Assembly (NCBI GenBank): GCA_037139095.1
Contig: JBAXHD010000017.1
Location: forward strand, 1 to 51,413
Origin: WLMZ01 sp037139095
Lineage (GTDB): Bacteria > Actinomycetota > Acidimicrobiia > Acidimicrobiales > Ilumatobacteraceae
DNA length: 51,413 nt
Direction: 5' to 3'
Both the position numbers and the translations under genes were made by a program. Under the pieces are notes generated by a model. That model was not told the DNA's origin, ran no database searches, and saw nothing but the letters and a program-made list of their open reading frames with translations. Below are positions 26,585 through 35,182 of this stretch, piece after piece; position 1 is the stretch's first letter; each line of letters opens with the position of its first letter.

Positions 26585-28438
26585 GTGTCTGACCATTCGT
26601 TGCAAACTCTCGCGCCTGCAGAACCGCTCGCGCCGGCGCCCGACCACTCGCCTCATCAAGCGTTCGTCTTGGGTTCCAAACTTCGCGCTCGCCTGCCACA
26701 GCGCATCGACCTTGTGTGCCATGCGATCATCGCTCTCGCCGTTGCCCTGCCGCTGCGGGGCCTGTACTCAACCACGGGCAGCACGATGGAAGAGGGCTTC
26801 ATGCTCTACTTCCCCGAGCGCATGGCCCGCGGCGACATACCCAACGTCGACTTCCTGCACCTCTATGGCCCAGGTTCACTCGACGCACTCGTTGGTTGGT
26901 ACGGCATGTTTGGTCACAGCCTTGCGAGCGAGCGCACCTTTGGATTGCTGCAACACCTCGGCGTCATCTTTGGCATCTACGCCCTTACGCGTGTGTGGGG
27001 ACGCGCCGCTGCAACAGTCTGTGCGCTGGTGTGCACCGTCATTGTTATTACGCCTATCGGTTTGTCGGCAATGGCTTGGCAGGGCGGCATCGCCCTTGGA
27101 CTGTGGAGCCTCGTGTTTGCGGTCCGCGCCTACAACATTGCATCGTCCTCCGACGCCCACGAGCGGCGCCGCAGCATTGCGCGATGCGGGGTGGCCGCAG
27201 GTCTACTCACCGGCCTCGCGCTGAGCTACCGACCCGACCTCATCATCGCCCTCACCTTGGCGCATGGGTGGCTGCTCTGGTTCCGTTCTCGTGGCACCTT
27301 CAAGCCCTACCTGCGCGGCCTCCTCATGGGAGTGCTGCCGTTGATCGCGCATCTGCTGGTTGCTGGTGTTGGTCCTAGCTTTCGCGGCATGGTGATCGAG
27401 CCCGTTGTTCACCTTCGCCCGGGGCGCGCCCTGCCCGTGCCGCCAAGCTGGAACGGTTTCGACGCTGGGCTGCAGTGGATCGTCGAGCAGGCTCCACCGT
27501 GGTGGGGCTTGCCCGCACTGCAATGGAACCGCCAACTGTTCGTGTGGTTCTTCGTGATGCTCGCAGTCATCGCAGCCAACCTTTGGGTGGCTCGTCGGGC
27601 GCTGAAGCAAGGCAACATCGGCGGCCGCGGAGTGGCGCTGATGATGGGTGCACTGTTTGGTCTCGGCATCTTGCCCCAGGCAATGCAGCGCCCCGACTCA
27701 ACTCACCTTGCATGGGTCGTGTGTGTCTGCTTCTCGCTGCTGCCAGCCACCATCATCGAAGTCCTTGCGTGGCGCAAACGAGCCGCTGATCCTCGCCGCC
27801 GCGTTGCCATCTCGTTCGCACTCGTGGCCGTCATGCTGCTCGTGGTGTGCCCGTTCTACACCTATCGCACCTACCTGTTGCACGTGCGCGTCAGCGTCGG
27901 CAATAAGCCCGTGCCCTTTCATGTGCAGCGCGGCGGTCGCGAGTTTTGGATGGGCAACGTCAACGCGGCGAAAGCCTCGAACGAACTCATCGCCGACCTC
28001 AGCCCACGCATTCGTCCTGGGCAACGCCTTCTGGTGGGCCCCGCCGATCTCAGTCGAACCATCTACAGCGACGTCGTGTTCTACTGGATGTTCCCCGAAC
28101 TCAAGCCGGCCACTTACTACATCGAGATGGACCCTGGGCTCGCCGACAAAGAAGGCTCGAGCCTTGCGGCCGATGTGCGTTCTGCCGACTGGCTCATCCT
28201 CACGAACTTCTGGACGGCTTGGCACGAGAACAACGCCTCCGACAAGTTTGGTTCGCCAGCGCCCAACCAAGTGGTGGCCCACGATTTCTGCCTCGTGCAC
28301 AGCTATGGCGCGCGCCGTATGAGCTCGCCGGCGGGCGATGTGATGCGGCCAGAAATACTGCTCTACCAGCGCTGCAGCACTGGCGACGGCATCAGCCCAG
28401 CGGAAGTCGGCGAAAAAGCGCCCCCGGCAGGTGCCTGA
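26585..28438 (+). CDS. Large integral membrane protein, GT39-like glycosyltransferase candidate
   Basis: A 617-aa multi-pass membrane protein. After a cytoplasmic N-terminus of about 45 residues, the first loop holds acidic residues in STMEEGFMLYFPERMARGD followed by VDFLHLYGPGSLDALVGWYG; the latter resembles the donor-binding loop of GT39-like proteins. A soluble C-terminal region (about 430-617) follows the last helices. GTG start with a -10-like hexamer 9 bases before it. The last 47 bases overlap the convergent dprE2 gene. Given its place beside the arabinan-precursor genes, an arabinofuranosyl or other lipid-linked sugar transferase is possible but unproven. Confidence 0.65.
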   Translation: MSDHSLQTLAPAEPLAPAPDHSPHQAFVLGSKLRARLPQRIDLVCHAIIALAVALPLRGLYSTTGSTMEEGFMLYFPERMARGDIPNVDFLHLYGPGSLDALVGWYGMFGHSLASERTFGLLQHLGVIFGIYALTRVWGRAAATVCALVCTVIVITPIGLSAMAWQGGIALGLWSLVFAVRAYNIASSSDAHERRRSIARCGVAAGLLTGLALSYRPDLIIALTLAHGWLLWFRSRGTFKPYLRGLLMGVLPLIAHLLVAGVGPSFRGMVIEPVVHLRPGRALPVPPSWNGFDAGLQWIVEQAPPWWGLPALQWNRQLFVWFFVMLAVIAANLWVARRALKQGNIGGRGVALMMGALFGLGILPQAMQRPDSTHLAWVVCVCFSLLPATIIEVLAWRKRAADPRRRVAISFALVAVMLLVVCPFYTYRTYLLHVRVSVGNKPVPFHVQRGGREFWMGNVNAAKASNELIADLSPRIRPGQRLLVGPADLSRTIYSDVVFYWMFPELKPATYYIEMDPGLADKEGSSLAADVRSADWLILTNFWTAWHENNASDKFGSPAPNQVVAHDFCLVHSYGARRMSSPAGDVMRPEILLYQRCSTGDGISPAEVGEKAPPAGA

Positions 28439-29159
28439 GCACGCTGAACACAACGCGCAGGATCCCCGGAGTCCACACGGTGCGCGCCCCAGAACGAAGC
28501 GCCTTCACCGTTGCCTCGGCCACCTTGTCGGGCGTCGTTGAAAACGGTGCCGCTGGCATTCCGGCTGTCATCGCCGAGTGAACGAACCCAGGACGAACCA
28601 CCAACACCTTTGCTCCGGTGCCCTCAAGCGAATCACCAAGGCCTTGAGCGAAACCATCGAGGCCAGCCTTCGATGATCCGTACACAAAGTTAGAACTGCG
28701 CACCCGCTCGCCGGCCACGCTGCTCAGCACAACCAAGCGCCCGTGACCTTGCTTACGCAGACGGGCGGCCACGGCGAGCCCCACGCTGACGGCGCCGGTG
28801 TAGTTGACCGTAACGGCTCGTGCAGCAGCAACTGGGTCAGCGTCGAAAGCGCTCTGCTCGCCAAGCACACCAAACGCCATCACCACAACATCGAGATCGC
28901 CGACTGCGGCGATCACCGAATTGACGAAGGCCGGATGGGTGTCGCTCAGTGACGCGTCGAACGCCATCACCGACACCTCTACCTTCGGCGAGCGCAACCC
29001 TTCGGCGGCAGTCTGCGCCTCGGGACTCTCGGGGTTTCGAACGGCGAGCACCACATGACGCAAGGCCGCTGACTCGAGCTCGCGGACAATAGCCAGCCCA
29101 ATGTCGCTCGTACCGCCCAACAACACGATCGTCTGTGGTTCTCCGAATGAGTTCTGCAT
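28392..29159 (-). CDS. dprE2: Decaprenylphospho-2-keto-D-erythro-pentose reductase (DprE2, SDR)
   Basis: With DprE1 it epimerises decaprenyl-phospho-ribose to decaprenyl-phospho-arabinose; DprE2 does the NADH-dependent reduction of the 2-keto intermediate. The 255-aa SDR has GGTSDIGLAI (residues 15-24), the catalytic Ser in VVLSSVAGERV and YGSSKAGLDGFAQGLGD, then VVRPGFVHSAMTAGM, the DprE2-specific stretch. It starts 28 bases after the dprE1 stop with an AAGGA ribosome-binding site just upstream of the ATG, and it is the last gene of the operon. Its last 47 bases overlap the convergent membrane-protein gene. Confidence 0.9.
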   Translation of the reverse strand: MQNSFGEPQTIVLLGGTSDIGLAIVRELESAALRHVVLAVRNPESPEAQTAAEGLRSPKVEVSVMAFDASLSDTHPAFVNSVIAAVGDLDVVVMAFGVLGEQSAFDADPVAAARAVTVNYTGAVSVGLAVAARLRKQGHGRLVVLSSVAGERVRSSNFVYGSSKAGLDGFAQGLGDSLEGTGAKVLVVRPGFVHSAMTAGMPAAPFSTTPDKVAEATVKALRSGARTVWTPGILRVVFSVLRHLPGALFRRLPLG

Positions 29160-29187
29160 GATGTCCTTCGATGTCGTGAACGAGTAT

Positions 29188-30558
29188 TCAGTGCGCTGCT
29201 GCGATCAGCCCGAGACGTCGGCCCAGATCGCTCTGCCACACGCCTTCGGGATCAACGCTGTTGCGAATGTCCTGCCACTCGGCAAGCCGTGGATAACCCC
29301 GACGAATCGCATCGGGGGTGGTGTGCGAGTCCTTCGCCATGTAGTGCCTGCCGCCAGCGTCGAGCACTACATGGTCGAGCTCGTGCAGCATTGCGGCAAG
29401 GCCGCTTGTACCCGCCGGCACGTCGAGGGTGAGGGTCCAGCCAGGTGCCGGGAAACTCATCGGCGACGGGTTCGCAGCACCGAAGCGCTTCAGCACCGTC
29501 ACGAAGCTGGCAGCGCCAGAAGTTGCGAGGCGCTCGACCACACGTCTCAATGCGTCTTCTTCGCCAACGGGAACCAACACTTGGTATTGCACAAACCCGC
29601 GCGGTCCATAGGCCCGGTTCCATGCGCCAATCATGTCGAGAGGGTGAAAGTACTGCGGGATGGTTTGCAATTCGCCCACGCGATACAGCGGGGCCTTGCG
29701 AAACCAGGCTGCGTTAAACGCCTTCACCGACACCCGATTCAGTGCGCTGACCGGAACAATCGGCGGCACCGATGCCACCACCGACGGCGAGTACTCAAGC
29801 GGATGGCCGTCGTTATCAGAACCAAGTTGCTCACGCGTGGCGTGCTCACCTCGAGACAAAATGCTGCGACCGAGGTGACGACCCGTAGCCATTAAGTCGA
29901 TCCACGCCACTGCGTAGCGATAGCGATCGTCGCCTTCCTCCATCAACGTCATCACGTGATCAAGGTCGTGGGCACGCGTGGTGTCGACAATGCACTTGCT
30001 GGTCTCGATCGGGATCACGTTGATCGTGGCATCAAGGATCACGCCCGTCAGGCCCATGCCACCAATGGTTGCCCAGAACAAGTCGGCGCGCAGCGTAGGG
30101 CTGAGCTCGGCAACACTGCCGTCGGCGAGCAACATCGAGATGCGCCGAACGTGGTTACCGAACGAGCCTTCGAGGTGATGGTTCTTGCCGTGAATATCAC
30201 TGGCGACAGCACCGCCAATGGTGACAAAGCGCGTGCCCGGAGTGACTGGCACGAAGAAACCCTGCGGCACCAGCACCCGCAACAAATCGTCGATGCTCAC
30301 ACCCGCACCAACGGTGACCTCGCGCTTTTCAACATCGAGCAGCGCTGCACCCGCATCGCCCGCAAGACGCAGCACCAGGCCTCCGCCGTTTTGGGCGGCA
30401 TCGCCATACGAGCGGCCAAGACCACGAGCCAACGCGCCACGCTGAGGCGCGCTACGCACGGCCTCGGCCACGTTGCCCGCGTTTACCGGAAGCAAGCGCG
30501 CGCCGCTCGCTGCGGTGCGGCCCCAACCTGCGAGGCGCGACAGGTGCACCTGCGGCAT
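29188..30558 (-). CDS. dprE1: Decaprenylphospho-beta-D-ribose 2-oxidase (DprE1, FAD-dependent)
   Basis: Oxidises the 2-hydroxyl of decaprenyl-phospho-ribose, the first half of the epimerisation. It is 456 aa, close to mycobacterial DprE1. The PCMH/VAO-type FAD-binding region shows ALARGLGRSYGDAAQNGG (about 42-59) and GGAVASDIHGKNHHLEGSFG (about 114-133). The C-terminal substrate half has RFGAANPSPMSFPAPGW and YMAKDS with the conserved active-site Lys. The residue equivalent to mycobacterial Cys387 (in GWNICVDF) is Thr377 here (GWTLTLDV, codon 29428-29430). The start is ATG 30558, sharing one base with the upstream stop; the extended frame overlaps the methyltransferase gene. Confidence 0.92.
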   Translation of the reverse strand: MPQVHLSRLAGWGRTAASGARLLPVNAGNVAEAVRSAPQRGALARGLGRSYGDAAQNGGGLVLRLAGDAGAALLDVEKREVTVGAGVSIDDLLRVLVPQGFFVPVTPGTRFVTIGGAVASDIHGKNHHLEGSFGNHVRRISMLLADGSVAELSPTLRADLFWATIGGMGLTGVILDATINVIPIETSKCIVDTTRAHDLDHVMTLMEEGDDRYRYAVAWIDLMATGRHLGRSILSRGEHATREQLGSDNDGHPLEYSPSVVASVPPIVPVSALNRVSVKAFNAAWFRKAPLYRVGELQTIPQYFHPLDMIGAWNRAYGPRGFVQYQVLVPVGEEDALRRVVERLATSGAASFVTVLKRFGAANPSPMSFPAPGWTLTLDVPAGTSGLAAMLHELDHVVLDAGGRHYMAKDSHTTPDAIRRGYPRLAEWQDIRNSVDPEGVWQSDLGRRLGLIAAAH

Positions 30559-31307
30559 CAGTACGGCCACTCGGGAACCGGACGGCCAAGACGCTTGAGC
30601 ACTTTGCCGAGTCCGGCGCTGAGTAGAACCTTCAGCATCACGTTCTTGAAAAACCACAGCAGCTGCATCTTCTGGCGCGCCATGTTCATGAACCGAGCTC
30701 CGATGCTGCTGCCCAAATCTGCGCGATAGATGGTCATTGAGCGGGCCCGGCCCACATAACGAAAACGGGATCCGAACATCAACTCGCGTGCAATCGCAGC
30801 AGTGACACCAACCGAAGAGAACGAGTCATGAATCAGCATTGTTCCCCCGGGCACAACCCGAGCTCCCCACTCCCGAATGTCTTGCAACGCTGGCGCATAC
30901 CGATGAGCACCATCGATGTACAACACAGCAATGCCACCGCGAACCTGATCGTGCGCTTCATTGCTCATCGCGCGCACATGACGCACCCGCTCGGCAACAC
31001 CGGCGCGGGCGAGGTTGGCGTTAAAAATCTCGTGGTCCCCTTGGGCTTGCTCAACGAATCCATCGAGCTCTTGGGGTCCCCGGTCGTTACCGGCGTGCGG
31101 GTCGATAGCAACAACGCTGACACCTACAGGTGCTGCCGATGCAAGCACCACCGTGCTGCGGCCGCGGAAGCTACCGATCTCAACAATCTGGTCCTCGCCG
31201 CGGCAACCCGATGCGGCGTCGAACAATGCTCGTGCTTGGTCGGGCGACATCCAACCATCGATGCCCTCGACACTGCGCAGAATTTCATCGAACGATTTCG
31301 ACTTCAT
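30558..31307 (-). CDS. Class I SAM-dependent methyltransferase (Methyltransf_24-like) within the arabinan-precursor operon
   Basis: A 249-aa protein with SAM motif IVEIGSFRGRSTVVLA (about residues 40-55), the acidic second-strand residue in VVAIDPHAGND and VLYIDGAHRYAPALQDI, the latter typical of Methyltransf_24/CmcI-like methyltransferases. The C-terminal 45 residues (after about 205) are basic and hydrophobic (QKMQLLWFFKNVMLKVLL) and could be a membrane-binding amphipathic helix, fitting a lipid-linked substrate. It overlaps ubiA by 4 bases (ATGA) and shares one base with dprE1. I know of no methyltransferase in the established DPA pathway, so the role is open. Confidence 0.78.
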   Translation of the reverse strand: MKSKSFDEILRSVEGIDGWMSPDQARALFDAASGCRGEDQIVEIGSFRGRSTVVLASAAPVGVSVVAIDPHAGNDRGPQELDGFVEQAQGDHEIFNANLARAGVAERVRHVRAMSNEAHDQVRGGIAVLYIDGAHRYAPALQDIREWGARVVPGGTMLIHDSFSSVGVTAAIARELMFGSRFRYVGRARSMTIYRADLGSSIGARFMNMARQKMQLLWFFKNVMLKVLLSAGLGKVLKRLGRPVPEWPY

Positions 31308-32173
31308 TTGATATAGACCCCCGAAGCAAAGACAATGACCCAAATAACGCCGAGAACCTGCAGCGCTCGGTCGGAAGCGAAGATCTCTTCGGGCGCAGCT
31401 CCATGGCCCTGCTCGATGATCAACAAGTAGCGAAGCAGCGCAGTAAGCATTGGCACGATAGAGAGTTCGTACGAAGGCCACTCCGAGCCGCCCAACTCTT
31501 TCGCCTCAAACGCCCAGATGCAATAGGCAACGAGCGTTGCACCGCAGCTAATTGCAAGCACGGTGCGCAGAAACTCAAGCGTGTAGTCCTCGAGCGTTGC
31601 TCGGGCAGTGGTGGGCGCATCGCCCAGTTCGCGTAGCTCTGCATAGCGCTTGCCCGTCACGATAAACAACGAGCCAAACGTGGTGCACAACACAAACCAG
31701 GTGCTCATATGCACGTTGGTTGCCTCGGCGCCTGCAATCGCACGAAGAACGAAACCGGCTGCAATTGCGACCAGATCTACCACCGCAATGTGTTTCCAGA
31801 TCGTGCTGTAGCTCGTAGTGAGCAACACGTAGATCACACACACAACACCGGCCTGCCAGCGCGTGGCAAACGCCAGCGCTGGTCCAGCGATGATCAATAA
31901 CGTGCCCAGAACTGATGCCACGCCAAGAGGAAGTGCGCCACTTGCGATAGGACGATTGCGCTTTTTTGGATGAGCCCGATCAGCCTCCACATCAAGGATG
32001 TCGTTCCAGTAATAGGTGCCACTGCTCGCCAAACAAAACGCAATCAGGATGATCAGCGTCTGACCAAAGGCCTTCGGGTGCGTGAGCACCCCTGCTGCGC
32101 CAGGAGCAGCAAACACCAAGATGTTCTTGAGCCACTGCTTCGGTCGGGCTTCTTTGATGATGGCGCGGATCAT
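31304..32173 (-). CDS. ubiA: Decaprenyl-phosphate 5-phosphoribosyltransferase (UbiA family)
   Basis: Integral membrane prenyltransferase-fold enzyme that joins phosphoribosyl pyrophosphate to polyprenyl phosphate, committing carbon to arabinan synthesis (Rv3806c type). The 289-aa protein has the first Asp-rich motif NDILDVEAD (57-65) followed by RAHPKKRNRPIASG, characteristic of this subgroup, and the second motif region in YSTIWKHIAVVDLVAIAAGFVLRAIAG (split across the loop). It has about eight to nine transmembrane helices. It overlaps the HAD gene upstream and the methyltransferase downstream by 4 bases each. Confidence 0.9.
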   Translation of the reverse strand: MIRAIIKEARPKQWLKNILVFAAPGAAGVLTHPKAFGQTLIILIAFCLASSGTYYWNDILDVEADRAHPKKRNRPIASGALPLGVASVLGTLLIIAGPALAFATRWQAGVVCVIYVLLTTSYSTIWKHIAVVDLVAIAAGFVLRAIAGAEATNVHMSTWFVLCTTFGSLFIVTGKRYAELRELGDAPTTARATLEDYTLEFLRTVLAISCGATLVAYCIWAFEAKELGGSEWPSYELSIVPMLTALLRYLLIIEQGHGAAPEEIFASDRALQVLGVIWVIVFASGVYIK

Positions 32174-32799
32174 GACGACCCTTCTGGAACTTCGGACACC
32201 TGAGAATCCTTCACAAGGAACGAGTGATGAGCCGCGGCCAAGAGCTCGCGGTCACCTTTGCTGTCACCATACGCCCAGAGGTCGACATTCTCGATGCTCA
32301 TCTGCGTGAGCCAAGCGCCAAGGCGGCGCATCTTTTCAGGCCCTCGACAATTGGCCCCTACGAGCTCACCTGTGTATCGGCCGCCTTCATCAACAACGAC
32401 CTCAGTACATAACACGGCGTCGACACCGAGCATTGCCCCGAGAGGATGTAGATACGAACCAAGCGACGCTGACACCAACACCACACGGTGACCTTGTAGG
32501 CGATGCCACTCGAGTCTTTTCGGAGTGTCGACACGCAGAAAGTTTGCGTGCACGCGTTCAGCAAACGAGGCTCCAAGTGCGCTCACCGATTCAACGTCTC
32601 GATCTGCGTAGGCAGCGCGAACTGCTATCGCCTTGAACCGATCTCGATCGCGCGCCACGAGTGCGGCGGTGGTCGCCATGGGTCGACCGATAATGCCTGC
32701 CGCCAAGCGCGCCCGGCCCACGAGCAACTCGAGAAATGGCACAACACAATCGCGCGTGGTCAGGGTGCCGTCTACGTCGAATGCAGCAACCGTGGTCAT
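32170..32799 (-). CDS. HAD-superfamily IB phosphatase; candidate decaprenyl-phosphoribose 5-phosphatase
   Basis: A 209-aa HAD-IB hydrolase (SerB-like subfamily). Motif I is FDVDGTLTT (Asp8 and Asp10), motif II VLVSASLGSYL, motif III Lys in GPEKMRRLG and motif IV YGDSKGDRELL. It lies between aroA and ubiA with ATGA overlaps on both sides. In mycobacteria a phosphatase must remove the 5-phosphate from decaprenyl-phosphoribosyl phosphate between UbiA and DprE1; a PAP2-type protein (Rv3807c) is the usual candidate. No PAP2 gene is visible here, so this HAD is the natural candidate. The alternative is a general phosphoserine-type phosphatase. Confidence 0.83.
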   Translation of the reverse strand: MTTVAAFDVDGTLTTRDCVVPFLELLVGRARLAAGIIGRPMATTAALVARDRDRFKAIAVRAAYADRDVESVSALGASFAERVHANFLRVDTPKRLEWHRLQGHRVVLVSASLGSYLHPLGAMLGVDAVLCTEVVVDEGGRYTGELVGANCRGPEKMRRLGAWLTQMSIENVDLWAYGDSKGDRELLAAAHHSFLVKDSQVSEVPEGSS

Positions 32800-34118
32800 G
32801 AACCACCGCGCATCGACTCGAGCGCTAACCAGAAGTCGGGCCAACTCTTCGACACCACAGCAGGGTCATGCACGCGCATTCCGCTGATACGGAGTCCCAT
32901 CACGCCGAACGACATTGCCAGGCGGTGATCGTGATGGGTGTTGAGCGAAGCACCGCTCACGAAACCCGGCTCCACGCGCAGGCCGTCTTCGAGCTCAACG
33001 GCGTGAATACCGCACTTACGAAGTTCGGCAACGAGGTCGCCAAGTCGATCGCTCTCCTTGGCCCTGATGAAGCCCACGCCCGTGATCTCGGTAGGCGACG
33101 ACGCAAACGGGGCTATCGCTGCAAGAGTCGGTACGAGATCAGATAAGTCGGCCATGTCGATGGTGATGCCGGTGAGTTCTGCGTGGCGCGATACAACCGT
33201 GCCGTGTACTCCGCGCTCGACTTCGCAGCCCATTGCAGCAAGCACATCAGCAAAGGCTGCGTCGCCCTGCAACGCATCGTTGCCGAGGTCGGGAACACGT
33301 ACTCGGCCACCACAAATGGCCGCTGCGGCGAATGGGTAACTCGCCGAACTTGCATCGGGCTCGATGTGATACTCGCAGGCCGTGTACCTACCGGAGGCAA
33401 CCGTGATGACTGCCTCGGCCACCATCACGTCGGACACGCCAAAGCTCTTCATCACCGCTGCAGTAATTGCCACGTACGGCCGCGACACCAGCGGAGTGGT
33501 GAGCTCAATGCGCAAACCGCCGGCGAGATACGGAGCGATCAGCATCAGCGCAGTGATGTACTGGCTGCTGATGTCGCCAGGCATCTGCACGATGTTCGTC
33601 ACCTTGGTGTTGCCGGTTGCGTTTCCAGCCGAGCCAAGGCCTTCGATGATCACCGGCAGATGACCCCACTCGCCTCGCGGTTGCACGGACACGCCAAGCG
33701 ATACCAAGGCGTCGTGAAGGGGACCCATCGGGCGGGCACGTAACGGCGCAAGGCCGTCGATCTCATAGTGCCCAGAGCCCAGCGCGCACACTGCCGTAAT
33801 GAACCTTGATGTGGTGCCCGCAAGTTGTGTTGGCAAGGTCATCGGCCCGTCACGCAGCACGGCACCCGTGCCGAGCACTGTTACCTCAGTCATGTCATCT
33901 GCCGACACAGTCACACCGGCGCCGAGCAACGACACGCATTCAAGCATCGCTGCCGTGTCGTCGCCGCCGGGCACATTGCGAAGCAACGACTCGCCATCGG
34001 CCAGCGCAGCACACACCAGAGCGCGGTTGGCAATGCTCTTGCTGCCGGGCACTCGAACTACTGCATCGAGAGGATGATCCACGTGCTGAACGTGGTACAC
34101 GTCGCTGGACGAACTCAT
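32796..34118 (-). CDS. aroA: 3-phosphoshikimate 1-carboxyvinyltransferase (EPSP synthase)
   Basis: Sixth step of the shikimate pathway. The 440-aa protein shows VPGSKSIANRALV (23-35), the PEP-binding QLAGTTSRF region, VNIVQMPGDISSQY-type residues in the third quarter, and the C-terminal DHRLAMSFGVMGLR. The start is ATG 34118, which shares a base with the tyrA stop (TGATG); a TTG one codon upstream is less likely. It overlaps the HAD gene by 4 bases. The AGT-x-x-R-F form of the glyphosate-site loop is the usual actinobacterial one. Confidence 0.93.
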   Translation of the reverse strand: MSSSSDVYHVQHVDHPLDAVVRVPGSKSIANRALVCAALADGESLLRNVPGGDDTAAMLECVSLLGAGVTVSADDMTEVTVLGTGAVLRDGPMTLPTQLAGTTSRFITAVCALGSGHYEIDGLAPLRARPMGPLHDALVSLGVSVQPRGEWGHLPVIIEGLGSAGNATGNTKVTNIVQMPGDISSQYITALMLIAPYLAGGLRIELTTPLVSRPYVAITAAVMKSFGVSDVMVAEAVITVASGRYTACEYHIEPDASSASYPFAAAAICGGRVRVPDLGNDALQGDAAFADVLAAMGCEVERGVHGTVVSRHAELTGITIDMADLSDLVPTLAAIAPFASSPTEITGVGFIRAKESDRLGDLVAELRKCGIHAVELEDGLRVEPGFVSGASLNTHHDHRLAMSFGVMGLRISGMRVHDPAVVSKSWPDFWLALESMRGGS

Positions 34119-35182
34119 CAATCGAGCCGTTGGATAGCGGGGCGAAATCCGCGCGCAACCAGACCGCCGCGAAACAGGTCGGCCGTGTTCACATCGATGA
34201 GCACGATGGCGACGCCACGATTGCCCTCGACGCTGTGCACCACTTCGAAGCTGGCGATGTTCACGCCCAGCTCGGCCGCCAGGGTGAAGACCTCGGCGGC
34301 AGCTCCGGTGCGGTCGGGAATGGGAATCCGCACTTCGGCGAGCTCATTGGGTCGCATACCGCGAGTAGGCAGATTGGCCCTCGCTTCGCGGGCTCGCCGC
34401 AAGCGCTCGTGAAGCGCCGCACGGTTGTCATCGCGGATGATCTCGCGCATTCGCCGCAGTCCATCGATGAGCCCATCGAGTCCACTCAGAATTGCTTCAC
34501 GGTTCTCTGCGCAAATGTCGAGCCAGATTCCGGGATGCCCGCTGGCGATGCGAGTCATATCGCGAAAGCCACCGGCAGCGAGGCGCAGCAACGCCGCATG
34601 CTCTTCGCCGCGCTCCGATGCAAGGCCCATCAACGTGGCAGCGGCGAGGTGCGGCACATGGCTCACCACTGCGACCACTTGGTCGTGTCGATCTGCGCTG
34701 AGCGCCACCACATCGGCGCCGAGTTCGGCGGCAATCGATGCCATCGTTGCGAATGTCGAGTCGGATGTCTGCGTCGTTGGAGTGAGCACCCACACTGCGC
34801 CAGCGAACATTGTTGCGTCGGCCCCATCGAGCCCTTCGAGTTCGCTACCCGCCATTGGATGACCGCCAACAAAGCGAGGGTCATCGATGGCGGCCACAAT
34901 GGCACCCTTCACGCTTCCCACATCGGTGACGATGCCAGTGGTTGCAGTCAAGCAGCGCTGAACCTGATCGGCGATAGTCAGCACCGGGGTTGCTACAAAC
35001 GTGACATCGGCGTCGGCGCAGATGGTCTGCTCGTTGATTGCCCCAATCTCGAGGGCCCGATCTACTCGCCGTTGATCGTTGTCTTCACCGTGCACATGCC
35101 AGCCCCGCTCTCGCAAGGCCAGACCGACGGATCCACCGATGAGGCCAAGGCCCACGATGTTTGCGCGTCGCTGAGTAGTCAC
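34118..35182 (-). CDS. tyrA: Prephenate dehydrogenase with C-terminal ACT domain
   Basis: Oxidative decarboxylation of prephenate (or arogenate) toward tyrosine. The 354-aa protein begins with the NAD-binding GLGLIGGSVGLALRERG (11-27); GGHPMAGSELEGLDGA and SADRHDQVVAVVSHVPHL are the family's substrate-binding blocks. The last 75 residues (RIPIPDRTGAAAEVFTLAAELGVNI) are an ACT domain for feedback by an amino acid, presumably tyrosine. GTG start, overlapping rluB by 4 bases (GTGA). Prephenate versus arogenate specificity cannot be told. Confidence 0.9.
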   Translation of the reverse strand: MTTQRRANIVGLGLIGGSVGLALRERGWHVHGEDNDQRRVDRALEIGAINEQTICADADVTFVATPVLTIADQVQRCLTATTGIVTDVGSVKGAIVAAIDDPRFVGGHPMAGSELEGLDGADATMFAGAVWVLTPTTQTSDSTFATMASIAAELGADVVALSADRHDQVVAVVSHVPHLAAATLMGLASERGEEHAALLRLAAGGFRDMTRIASGHPGIWLDICAENREAILSGLDGLIDGLRRMREIIRDDNRAALHERLRRAREARANLPTRGMRPNELAEVRIPIPDRTGAAAEVFTLAAELGVNIASFEVVHSVEGNRGVAIVLIDVNTADLFRGGLVARGFRPAIQRLD

